DNA of 11,344 nt from Bacteroidales bacterium (GTDB lineage Bacteria; Bacteroidota; Bacteroidia; Bacteroidales; WCHB1-69): the NCBI GenBank assembly GCA_023229985.1, contig JALNYF010000061.1:1-11344 (forward strand), written 5' to 3'. A model generated the notes under the pieces. It worked only from the letters and a program-made list of their open reading frames with translations. It had not been told where the DNA came from and searched no databases. This document shows positions 1-6,413 of this stretch, one piece after another. The stretch's first letter is position 1; every line of letters begins with the position of its first letter. The position numbers and the translations under genes are program-made.

Positions 1-5
1 CTTTG

Positions 6-54
6 CGGCGTAAAAAATTCAAAAGCTATGGAGGGCTTTTGATTTTTTACGCCG
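6..54. terminator. 20-bp hairpin at the left edge, possible terminator
   Basis: The arms 6-26 and 35-54 are complementary over about 20 base pairs with a single bulged T, around an 8-nt loop (tatggagg). Each arm starts or ends in a GC block (cggcg/cgccg) followed by an A- or T-rich tract, so the T run lies inside the right arm rather than after it. A gene ending just left of the window would be a natural partner. The element has no U tail of its own, so termination is an inference. It could instead be a structured intergenic repeat. Confidence 0.5.
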
Positions 55-250
55 AAAAACAGATAAAAAATGAAAAATCATTAACTAAGAAATAGCTTTA
101 ATCGGTCTAAAAAGTGATAGTACTATAATTATGATCTATTGCTGCCGTTAAATATGGATTTACAAAACAAAGAATCCTGAACACGGAGGGTTCAAAATGT
201 ATACAGTAAAATGATGCTATGCGGAATGGCAACAGCTTCAAAATGCGCCA

Positions 251-469
251 GGGATTGTAGCGGTTACCCCGCGCGGCAATCGAAAAAGAAATTGAGAATC
301 ATCAATTGGTTATGCGGGACAATGATCTTAGAAGAGAGATAAGCCGCGCGGAGTAAAAGCGAAAAGCCCGGCGGCGAGGCAGTCTGTAAAGTGCAGATTC
401 AGGGAGATGGGCTTGCCGAGCCGGGCGCCCAAAGCATTCTACTCATACTGATGGCGGTTATATGAGTGG
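251..469 (+). ncRNA. candidate structured RNA or structured repeat upstream of dnaK
   Basis: Several strong helices follow each other. A perfect 9-bp pair joins 269-277 (ccgcgcggc) and 343-351. A second hairpin has an outer 7-bp helix 366-372/420-426 (gcccggc/gccgggc) and an inner stem 381-387/393-399 with a 5-nt loop. A third hairpin pairs 439-447 with 461-469 (one G-U) around a 13-nt loop. The first helix is flanked by two similar purine-rich stretches, gggattgtagcgg (251-263) and gagtaaaagcgaaaagccc (351-369). From memory this layout resembles a structured motif found between genes in other Bacteroidetes, but I cannot name a family. It does not match the conserved cores of tmRNA, RNase P RNA, SRP RNA or common riboswitches. 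Strand and ends are uncertain. Confidence 0.45.
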
Positions 470-530
470 AAAAAGCCCGAAAATGGCGCAAAATATGACA
501 CAAAATTAGAATTCTGACATTTTGGCAGAT

Positions 531-563
531 TCAGATAATGTTTATAAAATACTTATTATCTGA
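531..563. promoter_or_regulatory. 9-bp inverted repeat, possible activator site for dnaK
   Basis: The arms tcagataat (531-539) and attatctga (555-563) are perfect complements separated by 15 nt. The centre lies about 50 bp upstream of the -24-like element at 596-603. That is where an enhancer-binding protein of a sigma-54 promoter, or a repressor, could bind. A plain AT-rich transcript hairpin is the alternative. The function is inferred from position only. Confidence 0.35.
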
Positions 564-595
564 TGGTTATAAATTGATGGACGGTAGAGTAAATT

Positions 596-612
596 TTGGC
601 ACGGTGATTGAT
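596..612 (+). promoter_or_regulatory. sigma-54-like -24/-12 promoter of dnaK
   Basis: The sequence reads TTGGCACG, then four bases, then TTGAT. This matches the sigma-54 (RpoN) consensus YTGGCACG-N4-TTGCW at every scored position except one: the normally conserved C of the -12 GC is A. Transcription would start near 623-625, giving a leader of about 50 nt before the dnaK ATG. No correctly spaced Bacteroidetes TAnnTTTG box was found nearby. The mismatch falls at an important position, so this is a candidate only. Confidence 0.45.
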
Positions 613-673
613 AGTAGAATGGCGTTTTAATATGACAAACAATCAATAGAATAACAATTAAATATTCAAAATT

Positions 674-2614
674 ATGGGAAAAATAATAGGAATCGACTTA
701 GGGACTACCAATTCATGTGTAGCCGTTATGGAAGGAAGCGAACCGGTAGTTATACCGAATGCAGAGGGTAAAAGGACAACCCCGTCTATCGTTGCTTTTG
801 TGGGTGACAACGAACGTAAAGTAGGTGATCCTGCTAAACGTCAAGCCATTACAAATCCAACTAAGACCATTTATTCGATCAAGCGACTTATGGGAGAGAC
901 TTACGACCGCGTTACCACGGAGATCAATCGTGTACCTTACAAAGTTGAAAAATCGAGCAATAATATGCCGAAAATTAAAATTGATGACCGCAGTTATACG
1001 CCACAAGAAATATCTGCCATGGTTCTTCAAAAAATGAAAAAAACTGCCGAAGATTATCTGGGAACCACCATTTCGGAAGCTGTCATCACGGTGCCGGCAT
1101 ATTTCAGTGATTCTCAACGACAAGCCACGAAAGAAGCGGGAGAAATAGCCGGTTTGACGGTGAAGAGAATTATCAATGAACCGACAGCCGCTGCATTGGC
1201 ATACGGTTTGGACAAGAAAAAATCGGATTCTAAAGTTGCCGTTTTTGACTTAGGCGGCGGTACTTTCGATATCTCAATTCTGGAATTAGGCGACGGTGTT
1301 TTTGAAGTAAAATCCACCAATGGCGATACACACCTTGGCGGCGACGACTTCGACCAAACCATCATCGATTGGTTGGCAGAAGAATTTAAGAAAGACTATA
1401 ATGTTGATTTAAGGAAAGATGCAATGGCTTTGCAACGTTTGAAAGAGGCAGCCGAAAAAGCAAAAATCGAATTGTCGAGCACGGCTTCTACCGAAATCAA
1501 CCTGCCCTATATTATGCCTATCGACGGTATTCCTCAACACTTGGTAAGAACGCTCTCACGTGCGCAATTTGAAAAATTATCGGACAGATTAATTCAAGCC
1601 ACGTTGGAACCTTGTCGCAAAGCTCTGAAGGATGCCGGTTTACAAACCTCTGAAATTGACGAAGTGATCTTGGTGGGTGGTTCAACTCGTATTCCTGCCA
1701 TTCAAAAAATTGTTGAATCTTTCTTTGGCAAAACCCCGTCCAAGGGAGTTAATCCGGACGAAGTAGTTGCGGTAGGTGCTGCCATTCAAGGCGGAGTACT
1801 GACCGGTGAAATCAATGATGTAGTTTTGTTGGATGTGACCCCGCTTTCATTAGGTATTGAGACGATGGGTGGCGTAATGACACGACTGATCGATTCCAAC
1901 ACGACCATTCCTACCAAGAAGACGGAAATTTTCTCAACCGCCAGCGATAACCAACCGGCAGTGACTATCAACGTATTGCAAGGCGAGCGTCCGTTGGCAC
2001 GTGACAACAAGAAAGTGGGCGAATTTAACTTGGACGGCATTATGCCGGCACCCCGTGGCGTTCCACAAATTGAAGTTACTTTTGACATTGACTCCAACGG
2101 TATTTTAAACGTAACTGCCAAGGACAAAGCCACTAACAAAGAACAACACATTACCATTACTGCTTCTTCCGGTTTGAGCAAAGACGAAATTCAAAAGATG
2201 AAAGCCGAAGCCGAAGCCAACGCCGATGCCGACAAGAAAGCCAAGGAAGAGATTGAGAAATTGAACCAAGCCGATTCGATGGTATTCAGTACCGAAAAGC
2301 AGTTGAAGGAATTTGGAGATAAAGTGCCGGCAGAGGATAAAGCGAAAATCGAAGCCGCAGCAGCGAAATTAAAACAAGCTCACGATAACAAGGATTTTTC
2401 CGCTATTGATGGCGCACTTGCAGAATTGAATGCCGCTTGGCAAGAGACTTCGCAAAAGATGTACGCTGCCAACGGAGCCGGCGCACAAGACCCAAACCAA
2501 GGATTTAACCAACAGAACGGACCACAAGCAGGTGCAGATAACGGATCAGCCAACACCGGCAAATCGGACAAAGATGCCGACGTAACGGATGTGGATTTTG
2601 AGGAGGTAAAATAA
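674..2614 (+). CDS. dnaK: molecular chaperone DnaK (Hsp70)
   Basis: This is the cytosolic ATP-dependent Hsp70 chaperone, which binds exposed hydrophobic segments of unfolded proteins in a cycle driven by DnaJ and GrpE. The 646-residue length is normal. The N-terminal ATPase domain shows phosphate-binding GIDLGTTNS (residues 6-14), VITVPAYFSDSQRQAT (137-152), INEPTAA (167-173), the second phosphate loop FDLGGGTFD (191-199) and VGGSTRIP. The interdomain linker DVVLLDVTPLSLGIE lies near 382-396. The substrate domain and helical lid follow, then a Gly/Asn/Gln-rich tail ending DVDFEEVK. The ATG has no Shine-Dalgarno sequence, only an A/T-rich leader, as is common in Bacteroidetes. The gene appears to be transcribed alone: a candidate -24/-12 promoter precedes it, a strong terminator follows, and no grpE or dnaJ is adjacent. 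Confidence 0.99.
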   Translation: MGKIIGIDLGTTNSCVAVMEGSEPVVIPNAEGKRTTPSIVAFVGDNERKVGDPAKRQAITNPTKTIYSIKRLMGETYDRVTTEINRVPYKVEKSSNNMPKIKIDDRSYTPQEISAMVLQKMKKTAEDYLGTTISEAVITVPAYFSDSQRQATKEAGEIAGLTVKRIINEPTAAALAYGLDKKKSDSKVAVFDLGGGTFDISILELGDGVFEVKSTNGDTHLGGDDFDQTIIDWLAEEFKKDYNVDLRKDAMALQRLKEAAEKAKIELSSTASTEINLPYIMPIDGIPQHLVRTLSRAQFEKLSDRLIQATLEPCRKALKDAGLQTSEIDEVILVGGSTRIPAIQKIVESFFGKTPSKGVNPDEVVAVGAAIQGGVLTGEINDVVLLDVTPLSLGIETMGGVMTRLIDSNTTIPTKKTEIFSTASDNQPAVTINVLQGERPLARDNKKVGEFNLDGIMPAPRGVPQIEVTFDIDSNGILNVTAKDKATNKEQHITITASSGLSKDEIQKMKAEAEANADADKKAKEEIEKLNQADSMVFSTEKQLKEFGDKVPAEDKAKIEAAAAKLKQAHDNKDFSAIDGALAELNAAWQETSQKMYAANGAGAQDPNQGFNQQNGPQAGADNGSANTGKSDKDADVTDVDFEEVK

Positions 2615-2635
2615 TACACTGAAATTCTCATGCTT

Positions 2636-2668
2636 AAACGGGTGTTAATTCATCAACACCCGTTTTTT
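2636..2668 (+). terminator. rho-independent terminator of dnaK
   Basis: A perfect 11-bp stem (aaacgggtgtt, 2636-2646, with its complement 2655-2665) surrounds an 8-nt loop and runs into six Ts (2663-2668). It starts about 20 nt after the dnaK stop codon. This is a textbook intrinsic terminator. Confidence 0.9.
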
Positions 2669-2863
2669 GTTGCCGCTGACGCGGCGAAACAACGGATAAT
2701 CAAGCAAAAGCGTAGTACATTGCGAAAAATGCGCCACGCTTTCTTGTTTCGGGGGCGTTGGGAAAGTTCTGGAAATGAACCACCGATTTTTGTACCAAAT
2801 TTATACCGCAATATAAATGACACTGAAGTGAAATATAATAGTGATAACTAACTGAAAAGCAAA
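2669..2863. other. non-coding stretch after the dnaK terminator with two further hairpins
   Basis: No gene is convincing here. Directly after the terminator, gccgc (2672-2676) pairs with gcggc (2681-2685) around tgac, with weaker outer pairing through the flanking ttgtt/acaa. About 20 nt later aaagcgt and acgcttt form a longer, looser hairpin (about 2706-2742). The remainder up to the next start codon is AT-rich, and I see no clean TAnnTTTG promoter. Confidence 0.4.
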
Positions 2864-3205
2864 ATGGGGAAAAGCAAACTGCAAATACCGAAGATATGCC
2901 TGCAATGCGGAAATACATTCTTGGCAAAAACTGTCAAGAATGTGTATTGTAGTGAAGAATGTTGCCGACTCGTGCAGAATGAGAAGAAGAGGAAAGAAAG
3001 AAGGTCGAAAGTCCTGAATGCAATCAAAGCAGACGGAACAGAGTATATTACCATTCCAAAAGCATTGCAAATATTCAGTACAACACAAAGTACAATTCGC
3101 AGAATGATAATCAGAAGGAGAATAGCATACAGGAAAATAAGTCCCGCAAAACGATGTTTTTTGTGCAAGACCTTGTATTCCCATTACGGCCAGCAAGCAT
3201 TATGA
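2864..3205 (+). CDS. zinc-ribbon and helix-turn-helix DNA-binding protein, probably frameshifted at the C-terminus
   Basis: The 113-residue product starts with a small zinc-binding motif, CxxC at residues 12 and 15 and CxxxC at 29 and 33 (YCSEEC). A basic stretch (KKRKERR, 41-47) and a helix-turn-helix follow around residues 61-86 (YITIPKALQIFSTTQSTI). This resembles the excisionase-like DNA-binding proteins carried by Bacteroidetes integrative elements; that comparison is from memory. After residue 92 the protein no longer looks like the family. A different frame, from about 3142, reads SRKTMF and continues, which suggests a single-base loss near 3140. The gene lies directly before a decayed transposase, so it is probably part of mobile-element debris. 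DNA binding is well supported by the motifs; the target and whether it still functions are unknown. Confidence 0.55.
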   Translation: MGKSKLQIPKICLQCGNTFLAKTVKNVYCSEECCRLVQNEKKRKERRSKVLNAIKADGTEYITIPKALQIFSTTQSTIRRMIIRRRIAYRKISPAKRCFLCKTLYSHYGQQAL

Positions 3206-3554
3206 CGGACAATCCAAAACAGAACCACATATTCCATCAAATCGGTCGATCAGATGCACATCTTTTCTTCGGATTACTATCCTACTGGGTGGTCAACACC
3301 ATTCGTTATCAATACGGTGCTATTGGACAGAGATTGTAAAACGCATGTCAACACAAAAATTGGTAACAACAGAAGCCATCAATGCTCTCGGCGATAGCGT
3401 CGAATTGCGTCAATGCAGCTGTCCAAGCAAACAAGCTGTTGAGATTTACGACGCACTCGGGCTAAAACATCATCCATTCAAAAAACGAAAAATTTGTAGG
3501 ACACAGCACCCACCCGACCAATCTCTAACTTGTTGTATAGCAAGAAAAACGTGA
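3202..3554 (+). pseudogene. remnant 3' end of an IS1634-like DDE transposase (frameshifted, 5' part missing)
   Basis: Two overlapping frames together give the C-terminal end of a transposase. The first (about 3202-3312) reads through IFHQIGRSDAHLFF and the hallmark GLLSYWVVNTIRYQ. The second (about 3312-3554) continues with YWTEIVKRMSTQKLVTTEA and KQAVEIYDALGLKHHPFKKR. I recall this order from the end of IS4-superfamily, IS1634-type transposases in Bacteroidetes (AYWLVNTIRYQL, EIVRIMNTQK, KYKPFVKKK). The switch falls at 3310-3320 and fits a one-base deletion. The catalytic domain is absent upstream, so the copy is dead. The remnant ends 20 bp before the stop codon of convergent pheT. The family name is from memory; terminal inverted repeats and target duplication were not found. 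Confidence 0.6.
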
Positions 3555-3574
3555 TTTAGGGTGTGAAAGTTGGG

Positions 3575-6031
3575 CTACCTCAATTTCGCACCCGCTTCGC
3601 GTTCGAAAGCAGCTATCAACTTGTTCATTATCTTGGTAATATCCTCTTCGGTTAAGGTTTTATCTGCATGCTGTAAAACAAAGGTCAGCGCGTATGATTT
3701 CTTCCCGAGTTCAACCTTCTCTCCCTCATACACATCAAACAGAGATACATTTTTCAGCTGTTTGGAGCCATATTTGTAAGCAATTTTTTCGAGGGTCTCG
3801 TAAGTAATAGCTTTATCTACCACCAACGCCAAATCACGTTTAACCGATGGGAAAGAGGGCAACTGAGCATAAGTAACACCTCTGCCGCTACAAAGAGCAA
3901 GTAAAGAGGACATCTCAATTTCCGCATAACAAACCTCTTTCTTAATATCAAAAGACTTCAAAATGGAAGGATGCAAAATGCCAATCCTACAAAAAGCAGT
4001 TCCATTATATTCATATACAAGATGATCGATAAAACGGCCATCAGGTTCAAATGAACAAACAAAATCTGCCTTAGGCAAATTGAATAGTTTAAAGATATTC
4101 TCTATAATATTTTTTAAATAAAAGAAATCCAATGAATTGCCCTTTTCATTCCACAAATCATCATGAGTTTTGCCGCTTACGAAAAAGGACAAGAACTCTT
4201 CTTCCTTATACTGTTCGGTAACTGCCTCATCGCGGGTGGCAGCACTGTTTTTTTTGTAGATCTTCCCAAACTCGAACAATTTAAGATTTCCACGTTTGTT
4301 ATTGATATTTCTGACAACGCTTTCCAAACCACCAAATAGCAAAGTCTGTCTCATTACACCCAGCTCATTACTCAACGGATTCAAGAGTTTAACCGTTTCA
4401 TTTTGATTGATAAAATCAAACGTTTCAACATAACTCTCTTTGGTTAAAGAGTTATTCATTATTTCAAAGAAACCGTTATTTGCCAAATAACCGGATATTT
4501 TGTTTTGAATCAATCGCTGATTCGGTTCATCGATAAAGTTGATGTTATAATGAAGATTATCAGGAATTTCGATCTTATCGTATCCATAAATTCTGAGAAT
4601 CTCTTCAATCAAATCGATGGGACGCGTCACATCGGTCTTGAAGAGCGGAATGGATAGATTGATGACCTCATCGGTGGAGCCACTCACTTCAATTCCCAAG
4701 GAGAGCAAGATGATGGAAACCATCTGTTTATCAATCTCTTTTCCGGCAATTTTATTAATTTCCGAGTAGCGCAAACTAATTCTTTTCCTTTCAATCTCTT
4801 CCGGATAAATGTCGGTCAATTCGGAACAAATTCCGCCGGCAATATCTTTGATGAGATGTGCAGCGCGGCGAAGGGCATATAGTGTGATTTCAGGGTCGCA
4901 GCCGCGCTCAAAACGGAAAGCAGCGTCGGTTTTAAGGTTATGTCTTTTGGAGCTTCTTCTAATCGCAATAGGGTTAAAATAAGCACTTTCCAAGAATACA
5001 TTTTGAGTATTCTCCGTCACACCCGAATCCAATCCTCCATACACACCTGCGATGCACATAGGAGCCGATTCATTGCATATCATCAAATCCGATTCGTCCA
5101 ATTTTACTTCCACACCATCTAACGTAACAAATGGCGTACCGGATGGTAAATTCTTGACGATGATTCTGTTACCCGCAATGTTATCAGCATCAAAAGCGTG
5201 GAGGGGTTGTCCTATCTCGAACATCACGAACTGCGTAATATCTACAATATTATTGATCGGACGAATGCCGATGGATTTTAAGCGATTTTGTAACCAAACC
5301 GGGGATTCTTTGACCTCTACATTTTCGATATACATACCGGAATAGCGCGGGCAATCCGTTTTATTCTCAACCGTAATATCAATGGGATTTTTGCGAACAT
5401 TGCCCATAATTTCGTAGTCCAACGGACGCATCAGCGGTGAGCAGGTAACGTTGTTGGCTTTCAAAACAGCTTGCAAGTCACGTGCAACGCCGTAATGAGA
5501 AATAGCATCGCTTCTGTTAGGGGTAATGCCGATTTCAAAAATAGTATCTGTTTCAACTTTGAAATATTCTGCGGCAGGGGTTCCGGGAGTCGCTTGCGCA
5601 TCCAAAACCATAATTCCGTCGTGGGAGTTCCCTACCCCAATTTCATCTTCAGCACAAATCATTCCTTCCGACAGGGCACCTCTTATCTTAGATTTTTTAA
5701 TCACGAAAGATTCATCGCCATTGTATAGGACTGCGCCTATCGTAGCTACAATAACTTTCTGACCTCGAGCTACATTGGAAGCTCCACAAACAATATTAAG
5801 GGGCATCTCCAGGCCGACATTGACGGTGGTAAGATGCAGGTGATCGGAATCGGGGTGATTTTCACAAGTGAGCACTTCGCCGATCACCAATCCACGAAGC
5901 CCACCTTTTATCGTTTCAAAAGTATCAAGTCCTTCAACTTCCAATCCACAAGAAGTAAGATAATCTGCGGTTTCTTCCGGAGATAAGTTAAAAGACAGAT
6001 ATTGTTTCAGCCAATTATAAGATATTTTCAT
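3575..6031 (-). CDS. pheT: phenylalanine-tRNA ligase beta subunit
   Basis: This is the large subunit of the alpha2-beta2 enzyme that charges tRNA-Phe with phenylalanine. The 818 residues are full length for the bacterial form. An EMAP-II-like tRNA-binding domain spans about 40-153 (LVIGEVLTCENHPDSDHLHL, then CGASNVARGQKV). The B3/B4 editing region follows, with the family motif QPLHAFDAD, then the B5 domain and the inactive synthetase-like core. The C-terminal FDX-ACB anticodon-binding domain runs from about 721 (LPSFPSVKRDLALVVD) to the end, GAKLR. The alpha subunit gene pheS is not adjacent. The gene lies downstream of atpB-atpE on the same strand but beyond a terminator, so it probably has its own promoter in the short AT-rich gap. 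The ATG has no strong Shine-Dalgarno sequence. Mobile-element debris abuts its 3' end without disturbing the reading frame. Confidence 0.98.
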   Translation of the reverse strand: MKISYNWLKQYLSFNLSPEETADYLTSCGLEVEGLDTFETIKGGLRGLVIGEVLTCENHPDSDHLHLTTVNVGLEMPLNIVCGASNVARGQKVIVATIGAVLYNGDESFVIKKSKIRGALSEGMICAEDEIGVGNSHDGIMVLDAQATPGTPAAEYFKVETDTIFEIGITPNRSDAISHYGVARDLQAVLKANNVTCSPLMRPLDYEIMGNVRKNPIDITVENKTDCPRYSGMYIENVEVKESPVWLQNRLKSIGIRPINNIVDITQFVMFEIGQPLHAFDADNIAGNRIIVKNLPSGTPFVTLDGVEVKLDESDLMICNESAPMCIAGVYGGLDSGVTENTQNVFLESAYFNPIAIRRSSKRHNLKTDAAFRFERGCDPEITLYALRRAAHLIKDIAGGICSELTDIYPEEIERKRISLRYSEINKIAGKEIDKQMVSIILLSLGIEVSGSTDEVINLSIPLFKTDVTRPIDLIEEILRIYGYDKIEIPDNLHYNINFIDEPNQRLIQNKISGYLANNGFFEIMNNSLTKESYVETFDFINQNETVKLLNPLSNELGVMRQTLLFGGLESVVRNINNKRGNLKLFEFGKIYKKNSAATRDEAVTEQYKEEEFLSFFVSGKTHDDLWNEKGNSLDFFYLKNIIENIFKLFNLPKADFVCSFEPDGRFIDHLVYEYNGTAFCRIGILHPSILKSFDIKKEVCYAEIEMSSLLALCSGRGVTYAQLPSFPSVKRDLALVVDKAITYETLEKIAYKYGSKQLKNVSLFDVYEGEKVELGKKSYALTFVLQHADKTLTEEDITKIMNKLIAAFEREAGAKLR

Positions 6032-6070
6032 ATACCTTTGTAATAAAAAATAGCACTAAATTAATAATAA

Positions 6071-6108
6071 TTAAAAGGGGTTCCACCAACCGTGGAACGC
6101 CCTTTTAA
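6071..6108 (-). terminator. terminator downstream of atpE
   Basis: The arms ttaaaagggg-ttccac (6071-6086) and gtggaa-cgcccttttaa (6092-6108) pair with a small internal bulge around a 5-nt loop. Read on the minus strand, the stem runs into TTTTAATTATTATT. It lies seven bases after the atpE stop codon, so it most likely ends the atpB-atpE transcript. The T tract is interrupted, and some readthrough into pheT is possible. Confidence 0.75.
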
Positions 6109-6114
6109 AAGTTT

Positions 6115-6378
6115 TTAGCCTACTGCAATAAGTAAGCAAACAACGATAGCGAAGAGGGCAACACCTTCAATGAAAGCGGCGGTCAGAATCATGTTGGTTC
6201 TGATGTCACCACTTACTTCGGGTTGACGGGCAATGGATTCCAATGCACCTTTACCGATGTTACCGATACCGATGCCGGCTCCAATAGCGGCGATACCGGC
6301 TCCAATACCGGCACCCATTTTACCGATTGCACCTGCACCGGCTGTCGCTGCGTCTAATAATAAAGATAAACTTGACAT
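6115..6378 (-). CDS. atpE: F1Fo ATP synthase subunit c
   Basis: This is the membrane rotor subunit that forms the ion-carrying c-ring of ATP synthase. The 87-residue hairpin has a glycine-rich first helix (GAGIGAGIAAIGAGIGIGNIG), the polar loop RQPE (51-54) that contacts gamma and epsilon, and a second helix with the essential carboxylate Glu71 (AAFIEGVALF). Aligned by eye to the Na+-type c subunit of Ilyobacter tartaricus, the Gln32 position is Ile here and the Ser after the key Glu is Gly. The sequence therefore lacks the usual Na+ ligands and proton use is more likely; this is inference. The gene follows atpB after 35 bp and is followed by a terminator. The usual next gene, atpF, is missing here. 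Confidence 0.97.
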   Translation of the reverse strand: MSSLSLLLDAATAGAGAIGKMGAGIGAGIAAIGAGIGIGNIGKGALESIARQPEVSGDIRTNMILTAAFIEGVALFAIVVCLLIAVG

Positions 6379-6413
6379 AATTAATTAAATTTAGTGAATA
6401 AAAGGTATGTGTG

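Noticed and set aside
211..342. A 43-codon plus-strand ORF (starting MMLCGMATAS), preceded by a five-codon ORF with a good GGAGG.
   Set aside because: It runs through the first stem of the structured element, has unusual composition and matches no family I recognise. The DNA structure explains the sequence better than a protein does.
501..508. TAATTTTG on the minus strand upstream of dnaK, a -7-like box.
   Set aside because: There is no TTG at 19-21 bp upstream and no gene in that direction within the window. It could at most drive an antisense RNA across the structured element.
713..1123. Long minus-strand ORFs inside dnaK (also 1114-1365 and 1786-2181).
   Set aside because: These are antisense shadows of a highly conserved gene, with low-complexity or meaningless translations.
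1993..2008. A palindrome-like sequence around CACGTG that resembles a parS site.
   Set aside because: The flanks are GTTG/CAAC rather than the parS TGTT/AACA, and it falls within conserved DnaK coding sequence. The CACGTG at about 5479 in pheT matches only one half-site.
2630..2851. A 73-codon plus-strand ORF starting just after dnaK.
   Set aside because: It translates through the dnaK terminator stem and the following hairpins and has no recognisable domain.
6033..6040. TACCTTTG on the plus strand, a perfect -7 box between pheT and atpE.
   Set aside because: No -33 TTG has correct spacing, and the downstream DNA is antisense to atpE and atpB with no plus-strand gene. It is probably chance in AT-rich DNA.
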